Below are positions 1 to 11,555 of a stretch of DNA of 26,705 nt, one piece after another. The notes below the pieces were generated by a model. It did not search any database and was not told where the DNA came from. It was given only the letters and a program-made list of their open reading frames with translations. The translations under genes were made by a program, and so were the position numbers. The stretch's first letter is position 1; each line of letters begins with the position of its first letter. The DNA is from Spinellus fusiger (lineage: Eukaryota; Mucoromycota; Mucoromycetes; Mucorales; Phycomycetaceae): the NCBI GenBank assembly GCA_025094145.1, contig JALLLS010000158.1, positions 1 to 26,705 of the forward strand, read 5' to 3'.

Positions 1-686
1 ACAGCAGCAACAGACAATATCTCTTATACGTGGCGGATTCCTGTACGGTCAGATATTTCTAGAGTTTCTTTTTTGATTAGTAACAGAATTTCTTTTGAGT
101 ATAATGATTGGTAAGCTAGTAAGAAGAAGAAGAAAAGCACAGTAAATGCCTTTTTATATACATTATAGGAGTGAATAGCGCTTGATGCAACTTAAAGTAT
201 TAATGATAGCGTTTTGTAGGCAGCTTCAAGTAAGGTGACAGGAAATCATAAAGACATAGTTAGACTTGAATTGTATGTTAAAAATATATACTGAATAGTG
301 TTACAAAATAAGAAAATCGAGAAAAGAGGTATTCTATTAAGAAATAGGGATAGAAAACTGTAATGATCCAACTAGACTTAACTTTTTTTTATGTATATGT
401 ATTCAATAGCATATCCGATTTCGCATTCATTATGATAACTCAAGGGAATGGTATGTCTCAATGATGAAATATGGTATGATTTATATTTATCTATAAATAT
501 AATTATAGTTGAATAATCACCGTATAGATATAGTGATTTCATAAGCTTAAGGAAGATTGTTCCTTACCTGAAGAATGATAAGCTCGACCTACATATTACT
601 ATAAGAAAATAGAGTTTTATCCACTTCATAGAGAGCTGTCTTATGAGGAAACTACATACGATGATTGCGATACAAAATCTCTTCAG
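1..686. other. AT-rich tract with no recognised gene
   Basis: No reading frame of useful length or recognisable protein similarity is visible on either strand. The sequence is AT-rich, has short purine runs (AAGAAGAAGAAG near 121) and stops in all frames. It leads into the decayed BTB coding relic that starts near 687, so part of it may be that old gene's 5' region. Confidence 0.4.
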
Positions 687-1110
687 CATAAAACTATTAC
701 TATTCGAGTATTCCAAAGTAAAAACACAGATGAAGACATATCAAGCAATGGGGAGTTTCATAGCTCCAAGTTTGCTTCAGCTACAGTATCTCGATTTTTC
801 TATAGTCTATTTGTAGGAAGTTTTCAAATGATTTTCAATGATGAAGTATTACTCTGAGGTGTAAATCCATATATATTTGAGAAAATCCTTCAATGTGTAT
901 ATTCAGATACATATAAAGTTTTCTTCCGATTTCAATAGGTATATATTTTGTGTGTCAAAAAAGTTTCAGACATTGTCAAATTAATGAAAGAGTTGAGCCA
1001 TCTCATATTTGATTCGATTCTCGTAGAATTAGTGGAGCATCTAAGGCATATGATCCAATTGAGTAATGTATGGGAAGTATGGAAAACAACGGGCAAGTGA
1101 ATGACAGGTA
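687..1110 (+). pseudogene. Decayed BTB/POZ-domain protein relic
   Basis: The plus-strand frame from 687 reads as a BTB/POZ fold. It has a strand-like TITIRVF, then FHSSKFASATVSRFFYSLF, which matches the family pattern of protected side chain, helix and 'FxxLF'. After an in-frame TGA near 852 comes GVNPYIFEKILQCVYSD, matching the BTB helix 'V.P..FE.ILQ.IYTD'. Further downstream, in another frame, IQLSNVWEVWKTTGK resembles the helical region that follows BTB in related proteins. Several stops and frame changes show the copy is dead. BTB proteins usually act as substrate adaptors for CUL3 ubiquitin ligases, but nothing here can be functional. The family call is from pattern recognition; the limits are approximate. 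Confidence 0.5.
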
Positions 1111-1332
1111 ATCCAGATGATTGTTTTTTTAATAATAGTATTTGATGGACTCTATAAATGAATACAGCCTTGAAGATGTGAAGGAATAGTGTATGGCTTA
1201 TATATGAATAAACTGTTTTATGATTCTGTGATTTTATGGAGACAAAGCAACCTTGATAAGTCCAAAGACAAAAGAAAACAATCTATATAAGAATATTTTC
1301 TTAAAGATAGAGTCGCACCTATTCAAAACATA

Positions 1333-1659
1333 AAACCAGAGAGTGAAGAATTCGAATTTAACATACCCTCTGGCACAGGCACATTCAAAGCTATCGTTCA
1401 TCCCACAGACCTTACCCTCAACGATAGAGTATTTGAATGGACGAAAGATAACAGCTCACTTAGCTAATTGGATTAGACATTTTCAGCAATGATATACTGT
1501 GTAGGATTCTCTCAAATGAAGAAAGAGGACATTGTCAATGTTGTAAGAAAGAACAAAGATATCATGCGTATTAGGGGAATTGATTATTTAGTAAGTGACA
1601 ATAGACTATACTTTAGATACTCATTCAATCATTTGGTGCAATGGCTTAAAGAAATATGA
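1333..1659 (+). pseudogene. Decayed coding relic of unknown family
   Basis: One frame stays protein-like over 109 codons, interrupted only by TAA at 1465-1467 and TAG at 1474-1476, and ends at TGA 1657-1659. Before the stops it reads NIPSGTGTFKAIVHPTDLTL and after them KEDIVNVVRKNKDIMRIRGI and YFRYSFNHLVQWLKEI. Composition, codon pattern and same-frame continuity across two stops indicate an old coding sequence. I do not recognise the family; it could be part of a retroelement ORF1 or a host gene family member. Its 5' end is not defined, and the frame may extend a little upstream. It is near the BTB relic but the two are not clearly one gene. Confidence 0.4.
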
Positions 1660-2167
1660 TAACAAAAGAGCAGAAGACATGCATACAGCACGGATGATGA
1701 GTTACAGCATCATATTTATTTATTAAATAATTAAATAAATAAGGGGTATTTATAAACTAAACTTGCAGCTTTACATATTTTGTATTATCTTTCTTGTTAA
1801 GAAATCTGCATGAATTAAGGCCTACAGAATAAAAAAAATAGATTTACAGAAAAGCATTTCTGGTGAATTATCAATAGTGTTTTATTTATATACTGAACAT
1901 GTATGGTCTTTATCCAAGGAACTCATAACACTGAAGTCATAGTCAAGTAAAGCCCTACAAGTCTCAAGCAGTTCTAAGTTTAAAACCTAGAAAAGAAAGG
2001 ATAAGGCTCAGGAAGAGAGGATCTCTTTTCTTAAAAAAGAAAATGCAATAAAAATTTATGGAGTAGATTCTATGGCTGCTCATGTCATCTCCTGTCAAAT
2101 TTGAATCCCCGATACACTGACATGGCCTCTCTCCTTCTCTTTCTCTTTCTCTCTGCCGCCACTCGTC
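1660..2167. other. AT-rich spacer upstream of MED6
   Basis: No coding potential is seen. The segment holds an AT-rich near-palindrome of TTATTTATT/AATAAATAA type around 1716-1742. It ends in a CT-rich stretch (about 2128-2155) just before the MED6 start codon. Pyrimidine-rich leaders are common close to fungal start codons, so 2100-2167 probably includes the MED6 promoter or 5' UTR, but no defined element can be named. Confidence 0.35.
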
Positions 2168-3376
2168 ATGCAGCGTTTAGTAGCCACCGAGGACTTGACA
2201 AGTGTAGAATGGCGTGATACCCATTGGATTGAGGTAACCGCCTGTACCAGAACCAGCAATAAACGACCAGTACACCCACTGATATGAGAGGGGGTGGACA
2301 GAGAGTAGGAGGATTCCAGAATCAACAAATGGTGCTTGATTACTTTGCCATGTCTCCGTTCTGGGACAGACAGTGTAATAACCAGGTGTTGTCTATGCAA
2401 ACGCAATACAATGACCTCAGACAGCCTTACGAAGCCACTGTCGAAGCCCTTAGGTAGTCTTAGGCAATCCACCAAGGCTTATATCTTTTATGTATCAATA
2501 GAAAGATGATAGGCATTGAGTTTGCTGTGGTGCATGAACAGCCTCCTGTGTGGGTTATTCAAAAGAGATACCGCCGAGGACTTTCTCCTGACGATGGTAA
2601 ACAGCTATCCCATGGACAGTAGCAGTTAATACTGTAGTGAATCCTATTGCCACTTATTATATTACGGGCGCCAATGTCTACCAGTCTCCTACCATTTATT
2701 CTGTGATTGCCAATCGACTGGTAAATAGAAGAAAGTAGAAGAAAGTAGAAGAAAGAAGAAGAAAGAAGAAGAAAGAAGAAGAAAGAAGAAGAAAGAAGTG
2801 TTCTTTCTATGCATCCATGCACATAAGAAGAAGGGAGACTTACAGCATGGGATAGTTAACCAGTCTCTTCCACGTCAACAGTGCGTTTAAAGAGACACAG
2901 GCCACCATGGACTTTAATCCTGTCAAAGGATACAATTGGAAGGTGGAGTCAAGTGCAGAAAAGGACCAGATTGGAGGACAGCCAAGTCAATTGAGGGCAC
3001 AAGAAAACCAGGCCTTTCGACATTGGATGGACCGTGCAATTGAGACATCAGCAGCAAGAATAGCCCAGACCCACCATGCCTCGACAGCGCCCTTGGATAT
3101 TCCACTGGAGACCAAGACAGGCAAGGTCCGTGCTGACAGTAGCAGTGGCAGTCATCTTACGGTAAGTTTCCTTAGTATGTCTATGTATATAAAGCACTCT
3201 GTCTAAACATGAAACAGAATTCACAGCAAAGAGGTAAGGAGAGTCTAAGAAATGCTAGGTCATCAAAGACATCTATTTTATTAGAAGAAGCCATCGGAAA
3301 ACGCCAGCGTAAAAAGACAGAAGAAGGCCATGGTATCCAAACCAAGCGAAAGAAGAAAGTAGGAAAACAGATATAA
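2168..3376 (+). CDS. MED6: Mediator complex subunit 6 (MED6), six exons
   Basis: MED6 belongs to the head module of Mediator, which bridges transcription factors and RNA polymerase II in the nucleus. Exons with consistent phase are 2168-2233, 2302-2453, 2502-2596, 2638-2720, 2856-3161 and 3218-3376, giving 286 aa. The N-terminal block reads LTSVEWRDTHWIE, then SPFWDRQCNNQVLSMQTQ, RKMIGIEFAVVHEQPPVWVI, NPIATYYITGANVYQSP and VNSAFKETQ. These follow the order of human and yeast MED6 motifs (VxWxDxxW, PFxDRTCNN, GIE, YYII..VYQAP). The C-terminal third is lysine/arginine-rich and ends in KKKVGKQI. Introns are 68, 48, 41, 135 and 56 nt. The first acceptor could instead be the CAG ending at 2319, which would shorten the protein by six residues. 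The gene is convergent with PHO88, with only 47 bp between stops. Confidence 0.93.
2727..2798 (+). repeat. GAAGAAAGAA-type microsatellite in MED6 intron 4
   Basis: About seven copies of a 10-bp unit (GAAGAAAGAA, with two GTA-ending variants at the 5' end) fill half of MED6 intron 4 (2721-2855). It makes this the longest intron of the gene. The tract is purine-only on the plus strand apart from the two T bases. Such arrays vary in length between strains. Confidence 0.9.
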
Positions 3377-3423
3377 TAAGCACATCTTTTCCTCCTCCTC
3401 CTCTTTCTACCGATGCTTCCGTA

Positions 3424-4174
3424 CTATTTCATTAGACCTTTCTTATTGGCCTTTATCTTTTCTGCTTTTTTAATGGTATTCTTGCCCACTTTTGGCTGCC
3501 ATCCTTCAGGCACACCTAGAAATGATTCCATACGGAAAGGACGTCTAAGATCTCCTGTAGAACTTTCCTTCCACAGGTGAAGTCGTGCTTCTTTTGTAAG
3601 GACCAATGTCTTGAATCCCAAGACAGACTGAATAATAATCGGCTGGACAAATTGGAATTGGAGATGAAGAAACGCGACAATAGCAATACTAGTGAATGTC
3701 TGCTTGATGGTCTTTTTGATCTCTGCCACATCATAGTCTATAGAAGAAGAAGAAAGACCATTGAAGTGATAAGATGGCTTGGTGTACTTCTGTAGTAGTG
3801 ATTTTCATTTTTTTTTCTGTTTACCGAGATGAGTGGTGTTGATCAATTGACTTTCGTCCTGGCCACTCCAGCGGTAGCTGCTAGGCTCCAAATAACGCAA
3901 GGGAGTTTGATCTAAGAATGGTGAATAAAGTGTCTGTATGCCAGAAAGAGAAAGAAGAAGAGAAAGAAGGAATACCATTTCTCCTACGAACAATGACAAT
4001 AAGCCAATACCCTGCAGCAAGAACACATGCCTGAGTAATAAGGTAGATGACACGAATAATAGGAATATTTTCTGGAGTGTCCCAGTGGAATATCTTGGTG
4101 AGCTGACGAATGAATAAGCTAAAAACGACATTCAACAGTGGGTGTCCAAGAAGAGGTCTCCATTGAATTGACAT
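3424..4174 (-). CDS. PHO88: PHO88 / SND3 family ER membrane protein
   Basis: PHO88 (SND3) is an ER membrane protein of the SRP-independent targeting route; in yeast it also affects phosphate transporter maturation. Exons on the minus strand are 4174-3976, 3911-3825 and 3737-3424, giving 199 aa, close to the usual length of about 190. Exon 1 has a hydrophobic segment (YLITQACVLAAGYWLIVIV) followed by RRRN. Exon 2 gives DQTPLRYLEPSS, matching the family 'KND.T..KYVEP' motif. Exon 3 starts DYDVAEIKKTIKQ and has a second hydrophobic stretch (SIAIVAFLHLQFQFVQPIII). The hallmark STGDLRRPFRMESFLG corresponds to ATGDLKRPF in yeast. Introns are 64 and 87 nt. I placed the first acceptor at CTTAG/AT because it restores this motif; the earlier CAG breaks the frame. 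The neighbour downstream on the same strand is the Mso1-like gene, 209 bp away. Confidence 0.92.
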
Positions 4175-4383
4175 GATGTGTGGAAGAGTGTTATGAATCG
4201 GAGTTTATTATTCATCAAAGACTACTGATAAAGCCATTCAGGGCAAAGAGCAGTCATTGGACAGACATGGAAAGGGAAAAGAGTAAACTTGCAAGTAGAA
4301 TGAAATAGAATAAACAAAAAAAAACAGAATATAATAGAATGAGGATAATAATAGAAAGAGTCTAAGGGGAATGCAGGGTGATT

Positions 4384-6499
4384 TCAGCGGTATCTGCCTG
4401 AGGTGTTCATGAAACCAGGGGAGTGTGGTGGCATATCCCTCGTCCCGCGTGGAGGTTCTCTGGAATGGTTAGGGTTGGGATCTCTGGAATAGTTAGGGTT
4501 GGGATCTCTGGAATAGTTAGGGTTGGGATCTCTGGAATAGTTAGGGTTGGGATCTCTGGAATAGTTAGGGTTGGGATCTCTGGAATAGTTAGGGTTGGGA
4601 TCTCTGGAATAGTTAGGGTTGAGATCTCTGGAGGCATGGGTATGGGCCTGATATTGGCGCTGCTGCTGCTGTTGTGGTTGTTGCTGGTAATTGTGATGTG
4701 GAGTGTGTTGTGGTGGGTACTGTTGCTGTTGGTAAGTGTGCTGTTGTTGGTATTGGTGTTTAGGAGGAGAAGGATAACTGTTGGCATGTCCAGGTGCTTC
4801 ATTATGGGGTTGACGGTGATTGTGTTGTGTTTGATAATTATTCTCATAGGAAGATGTGTCTTTATACTGTGGTTCTCTGGACCCTCTTATAGCATACACT
4901 TCTCGTTGATAATTTGAGTTTTCTTGGTAGTGGTTCTGTTGGTAGTGGCTATTGTTTTCTTGATACTGACTCTCATGATGACTCTCATGATGACGACCTT
5001 CTTGGTGGCGATTCTCTTGGTGGCGATTCTCTTGGTGGCGATTCTCTTGGTGGCGATTCTCTTGGTGGCGATTCTCTTGGTGCTGTGGTTGTGGATAGGC
5101 ACGGATCTCATCAAAATGTCTTTCTTCCTTTCTCACACCATGATCTTTCTGAGCAGGCTGTCTCATCTCTTGAAGCTCTTGCTCTCTTTTGGATAGCACT
5201 CTGTCATTCTCCGAGGTGTTCGCCCACAACCGCTGCTTACGATTCGATGGACTGCGATTCAACTCAGGGGATTTCATGGCCTGGACTTCTTTAGGTAGAA
5301 TGGGTGCATGGATGGGTTCTTTTGCTGGGCGTACTGGCATGTTACTGTCCCTTAACCACACTGGAAGCGCCTCTCTCTTCTTCTCATAATGTTCACGAAG
5401 CACTCTCGAGACATGCGACTCTCCCTCCCAATCATCACTATCGGATTCTATTGCCAATGAGGGGGGAAGTTCTCTCTTGAGGAGGCATGCTTACCTGGAC
5501 CCTTATCATCTTTTAAATCCAAGTCTCCCATACTCTGCGTTACTTGAACCAGTTTGCCCCATAGCTTATTAGGGGTTTTTGGCTTTTCTGCTGTAAAGTG
5601 TACATAGAAACAGTGTCAGTGGTGAGAAGAAAGGAGGAAACATTGCTATTGCTACTTACAGGCTTCATTCAGTTGCTTCCATTTATCATTGGATCGCACT
5701 TTCCCCCATAGCTTTTTGGCAGCAGCTGGAGACGTATCAGAATGAGTCTCTGGCAAATGAGCAGCAAAGTGATTAAAGTAAATAGACTCCTCCTCCTCTT
5801 CTTCTTCCTTCCCGCGCCTTGCTTCTTCTGTCTTTATGGAAGCAGAGGGGGATTTGCCAAACAGATTCCACTTGCTTGTCGTCGTGCTGTCCGAGACAGA
5901 AGAAGAAAGAACACTTCTCTGGTCAGTTGTTGGTGTGGTGGGTGGTTCTGTGCGAGATGCCGTCTCATCCATAGAAGGAATGGGTTTTCTTGGTACTTTG
6001 AGAGATGAGTCAGTCATGTTGCTGTACTTGGCAGGCATAGCAGGCATAGCAGGCCGCACAACAGGCTGGCATTTGTGACGAGCAGGATAAAGACCGACAT
6101 CTTGGCTGCAGTCTTTACACAAGACAACCAGCGTAGACACTCTGTAATCAACAACCTGAGCACCCATAGTAGAAGAGAACTGACTGAAGGATAAGAAAGC
6201 AGACCACTCAAGGGCGTTTTTAAAGAACCGCTTCAATAGGAAGGACAGTCCATCTGGACACGAGTTGGTGTTACTCTTGTTAGTGTTCTCTTGTCACCGG
6301 CTTCCTGGTGATTTCCTTCCAAAGCAATTGTCACTGCAGGCCACTCTACATTCCACCAATGAAAATCAAGGATGTAAATGGCTTGTCTTGGAGTCCATTC
6401 TACAAATAAAAGATGAATAGAATAGCCTTTTGGTAAATGAGTGTCTCTTTCTTCTTTTTTGAAGAGTGTCTTTAAGACATGTCTCATTGGTATTTTCAT
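4384..6499 (-). CDS. Mso1-like (Sec1-binding type) protein with CxxC/HxC motif and repeat-rich tail
   Basis: Four minus-strand exons join in phase: 6499-6298, 6253-5660, 5590-5495 and 5447-4384 (651 aa). The first intron (44 nt) has an excellent ACTAAC branch site. Without it the 5' part would look like a separate 88-aa ORF. From N to C: an unrecognised domain with WWNVEWPAVTIALEG and LSFLLKRFFKNALEWSAFLS; a possible metal site CKDCSQDVGLYPARHKC; two related tryptophan motifs, KKLWGKVRSNDKWKQ and NKLWGKLVQVTQSMGDL; an acidic patch; ESHVSRVLREHYEKK followed by LPVWL; and a disordered tail of ENRHQ repeats, Gln/His-rich sequence and SRDPNPNY repeats. The LWGK-to-LPVWL part resembles fungal Mso1, which binds the SM protein Sec1 in exocytosis. 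That assignment is an inference from motif order. The start ATG at 6499 is preceded by an in-frame stop. Confidence 0.65.
4450..4635 (-). repeat. 24-bp coding tandem repeat (SRDPNPNY)
   Basis: Seven full near-identical 24-bp units plus partial edge copies, which on the plus strand include CTCTGGAATAGTTAGGGTTG. They encode an octapeptide of Ser-Arg-Asp-Pro-Asn-Pro-Asn-Tyr near the C-terminus of the Mso1-like protein. The unit length is a multiple of three, so copy changes keep the frame. The edge copies have diverged (LNPNY, NPNH), as expected for a tract that expands in its middle. Confidence 0.93.
4997..5088 (-). repeat. 15-bp coding tandem repeat (ENRHQ)
   Basis: Five to six 15-bp units (plus strand CTTGGTGGCGATTCT) encode Glu-Asn-Arg-His-Gln repeats in the middle of the Mso1-like protein. 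A shorter degenerate His/Glu/Ser block follows on the C-terminal side. The unit length keeps the reading frame. It is independent of the 24-bp repeat further downstream in the same gene. Confidence 0.92.
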
Positions 6500-7910
6500 T
6501 TCAGTGAGTCCATTGTACCTTTTTGGAGATTAAGGTTTCCGTAAGGTGCTCTTGTCCTGTCCGGAGTGAAGTGGCGTCGATCTATTCATTGTGATTGGTC
6601 ATAAAAATAACCACGTGCTGTGGCGAGTGCTGGGAGGTCTTCTCCTCAGATAGACACTTGCTGAGTCTAAAGACTGGACACTGTATTAATATGTAGTGAG
6701 GGTGAATAAGTAGTTCTAGTAGTTTTTATTTTTTTATTTTTTTTATTTTTAAAAAAGAGATGTATAAAAGAAACAGAAACAGAGATAATAATAATAATAA
6801 GAATCTGATTCAATTAATATTCTGATAAAAGAAGATAATGCAGAGGAAGTCCAAGAGATGTTTTTATATTTGTAAGAACATAACACTGAAGAGTGAGATG
6901 CTTGTGTCTGTATTCTGGAGTTTGCTGATTGAGCCAAGGAAGAATAGTAAACAAGGAAGAGAGAATAAATAGCCTGTTAGTTCAGGGTTCTTTGTGACTC
7001 AAAGGCAATGTTGGTCTGTAGGCATACCAAAAGTGTTCATAGTCTTAATTTTAATGTTACCAGTCTGTCTGTATCTTTAAGCATAAACAGTAGTAGAAAG
7101 ATGAGACCCTATACATGTCTGAATAGATCACTATCCATCTTCACTAGCATGCCTTGATCACCAACAGACTAATCATTACACTATTACCTTTTTATAACTG
7201 TTTGTTTGTAGATACTACATAAACTCAGGATTGGGATGATCTGAGAAAACGTCTATTGCTGCTGAGCTTATGATTCGTTTTGGTGGTTCTGATACAGTCA
7301 TTCGTTAGTGCAGGTAGGAAATGAAAACAAGTAAAAGGGTTCAATGATAGGTAGTGACTACTAGAGTATTCATAGTAAGAGATAAAATGTGTGCTTTAGA
7401 AAGTATATGTATTATGTATTATGTATTATTATTTCTTATTTCTTATCTCTTATTCCTTTTTTAATTTATTTTTAAAAATACCGTATGAATAAGAATCTCC
7501 CTTTATGTAACAGGCACATTTGTTTCTTTAATCATTTTCCATGGACGGATAATCTTTACACATCCCGGGTATATCTCAAAAGAGCGTTCGGAATCTGAAC
7601 ATTTTAATACTTTTGATGGATCACTCTACTCCACTCTTAGCAACGGTCACAGAGAATAAGAAAATAGAATAAAATAGAATACGCCAAGCAGAACCAGAAG
7701 AATGAGAGGGAGTTCAATTCATAAAGAAGGATAAACAGAGAGGGAGGGAAGAGAAAAAAGGCTAAGCTTTATCCACCACCAATCACTAAAGCCTTTCTCT
7801 TTGTTACATAAGCATAAGCTGCTTGGACCGTGACTTTCTAAAAGGGATGTGAGACATGGATTCAGCTGAAATATTTCCGAGACAAAGACATTGGTTCTAA
7901 ACCACACCTC
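6500..7910. other. Divergent intergenic region between Mso1-like gene and OMA1
   Basis: No convincing gene is seen in this 1.4-kb stretch. The part next to the Mso1-like gene (6500-6700) is less AT-rich and carries an ATTGG (inverted CCAAT) near 6593 and a CACGTG, so it is probably its promoter. The rest is AT-rich with long T and A runs (6718-6760 and 7450-7475) and TATTA repeats near 7410-7430. Short ORFs here have no protein-like features. Confidence 0.45.
6612..6617. promoter_or_regulatory. CACGTG E-box upstream of Mso1-like gene
   Basis: A palindromic CACGTG lies 113 bp upstream of the Mso1-like start codon and 19 bp from an ATTGG box. In fungi this hexamer is the core site for bHLH factors (Cbf1/Pho4-type). 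A single hexamer can occur by chance; its position is what makes it plausible. Confidence 0.3.
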
Positions 7911-9464
7911 ATGTCAGTTCGACTTCTAAAGCCAAGAAATATAGTACAATGCTACTCTTCTGTTTTTAGCCAAACATCATCTCATCGTTATCGTCATGCA
8001 CATACACCCACTGTTCGTTCATTAATATCTCATCCTTTTACAAGTCATCGATCGTTTCATTCTACGAGATCTACTCGTGCCCCGCTGATTCCAATACCAG
8101 CTATTATCTTGTCCGTTATAAAGACAGGGAGCCTTGTTAGTCTAGTGTCTTTGTCTTCCAAGACATCACTGACACTACTGCCCCATACCTTTCGAAGGGA
8201 TCGCATTCGCTGGCTTGCAAAAGTGTTAGCTAGTATCCCCATTCTCGGATTATCCCTTCTCATCCTTGTGGGTCTGGATCAGGTAAGACATCCTTCAGTC
8301 AGAGTGAATGAGAACTAAGAATGTAGGCCCCAAATACATCACGACTTCGATTTGTGTACCTGACAGAAGAAGAAGAAGAGGAACTTGTTCACCTGGAGAT
8401 AGATCAATTGCTTGAACTTCACTACGGCCTTGTTGCACCCAAAAATAACGAATATGTCCAATGGCTACAGACCATTGCTGATAATATTGCCCTCGTAGCA
8501 GAAGATGATATTCGAGACCCCGTACGGTGCTATTCATCGAAAACACCCACAGAGAACATGTCTAAAAGACATTACAATGTCAATATTATGTGTGATTCTA
8601 GTACAATGAACGCCATGTGTGCTGGTTCACAAGTATTGGTTTATGACTTGATGATCCAATACATGGATTACGACACCAACAAACTCGCTGTAATTCTCTC
8701 CCATGAGATTGCACACTCTATCCAACGCCATTTTGTAGAAACCCATGGATTTGCATCTCTCATGTTTATGCTTGGAGATATCACTCGGGGTCTGTTTTGG
8801 ATTGTTACTGAATCTCTTGGACCGTAAGTCATCCTATCCATGACCAACCCACTTATACCATTGAATAAGATATGTGAATCAAAAGATCAATGAGACTATC
8901 TCTGAATTCATTACAATGGAAGCACAGACATCTTATAACCGAATATTAGAGAAAGAGGTAAGGGGTATGAAACTCACCCACTGGGTTTACTTACCTCTAA
9001 TCCTATAGGCAGATCTGGTAGGACTGAAACTGCTTGCTAAGGCCGGTTATGATCCTACAATAGCCCTGGAGGTATGGACAAAGATGGCTGAATTAGACGT
9101 GGAGATGAAGAAAGAAGGCACAGTTGTAACCAAAACCAAAAATGATACCACTGGAGACCCATCTTCCCACCAAAAGCGTCAATACAAAGACTTGGAGATC
9201 GATGTACGCCAGTTTGTAGACACTCTTCTTCAGGCATGGTTTGGATCCAGTCATCCGCCCAGTCAAGAGCGACTGGAATACATGCAAGCCAATATGCAAG
9301 ATGCTATCAGAATATACGAAGAGTCTCTTCGTATTAATGGCCCTCCCCAAGAATATCAGTTTAAATCTCGGGAGCCCTTATCACAGATACAGGAAACAGA
9401 TGGGAGGTCTCTTCATATATGGATTTCTTCTGTCTTTTCATGGATTTCAATGTATTTTTCATAA
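7911..9464 (+). CDS. OMA1: OMA1-type mitochondrial inner-membrane metallopeptidase (M48)
   Basis: OMA1 is a stress-activated zinc peptidase of the mitochondrial inner membrane that cleaves membrane proteins during quality control. Exons are 7911-8282, 8327-8823, 8870-8957 and 9009-9464 (470 aa); introns are 44, 46 and 51 nt. The N-terminus is rich in Arg/Ser/His with RSFHSTRSTR, typical of a presequence. A hydrophobic segment (SIPILGLSLLILVGLDQ) precedes residue 125. The zinc site HEIAH is at residues 250-254. The third ligand is Glu319 in EADLVGLKLLAKAGYDP, the M48C pattern. The LGPYVNQ loop is also typical. The C-terminal part has SSHPPSQERLEYMQ, matching the usual 'HPS...R...L' ending. At 470 aa it is longer than the yeast enzyme (about 345), mainly through N- and C-terminal extensions. 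The stop at 9462-9464 follows a short hydrophobic tail; an extra 3' intron cannot be excluded. Confidence 0.92.
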
Positions 9465-9809
9465 GCAACTGTCGAATATTTATATTTCTACAAATGATTT
9501 CTACATTTATGTATTTATACTTTAGAATATTTCTGCCTCTTACTATTTTCATTTGAATAGTATTTCATTGATTTTGCTTCTCAACACCTCTTCTTTTAAA
9601 ACTACCTTACTATAAGAAATAAAGTATAGTATAGCTTCAGATGATCATCTCTCTGTAGTGGAGGACTGTAAATGTCAATTAGAATATGTTGAGACAGAGT
9701 AGATCTATTTTGAATCTCAGCGAGTGTCTTGATTTGAAACTGTGAACACACAAGAAACTTCCTTTTATCTCTTTCTTCTCTCAAAGAAAAATAGTCAGGC
9801 TCTCTTACC
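9465..9809. other. Intergenic region between OMA1 and CDC43
   Basis: This 345-bp spacer between two plus-strand genes should hold the OMA1 3' UTR and the CDC43 promoter. It is AT-rich with T-rich runs after the OMA1 stop and a CTTTCTTCTCTC-like stretch just before the CDC43 start. No TATA box of good quality and no ORF of interest is seen; the minus-strand ORF overlapping here is a shadow of CDC43 exon 1. Confidence 0.4.
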
Positions 9810-11410
<1,601 letters not shown>

Positions 11411-11458
11411 AGTCTATTAAAAAACACTAAGACCTGTGGAGAAATCATTTGGAATGAA

Positions 11459-11483
11459 CAATAATAATGTATTATTATTATTG
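11459..11483. terminator. AT-only inverted repeat between convergent genes
   Basis: CAATAATAAT, two bases, then an ATT-repeat arm ending ATTATTATTG can pair as a weak hairpin midway between the CDC43 and PLD-family stop codons. It lies 3' of both genes, in an AT-rich segment with a long T run after it. It may be part of 3'-end formation, but simple ATT repeat slippage would explain it equally well. Confidence 0.25.
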
Positions 11484-11555
11484 AATGCAACCTTTTTTTT
11501 TCTTTTTTTCTTTCATCATTAGAAATAAACTCATAAGTTATAAACATGCGATTCT

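Noticed and set aside
1716..1742. AT-rich near-palindrome as possible origin or terminator
   Set aside because: Arms do not pair perfectly and similar AT strings are frequent in this DNA; no nearby gene end needs it.
4450..4635. Repeated TTAGGGTT looking like telomeric repeat
   Set aside because: The motif is part of a 24-bp unit that codes the SRDPNPNY octapeptide in frame within a spliced gene; it is not a TTAGGG array.
4423..5294. Plus-strand ORFs rich in Gly/Val/Leu/Ser repeats
   Set aside because: They are antisense shadows of the tandem repeats in the minus-strand gene and have no start context or homology.
6233..6499. Separate 88-aa ORF upstream of the Mso1-like gene
   Set aside because: A 44-nt intron with an ACTAAC branch site joins it in phase to the next exon, so it is exon 1 of the same gene.
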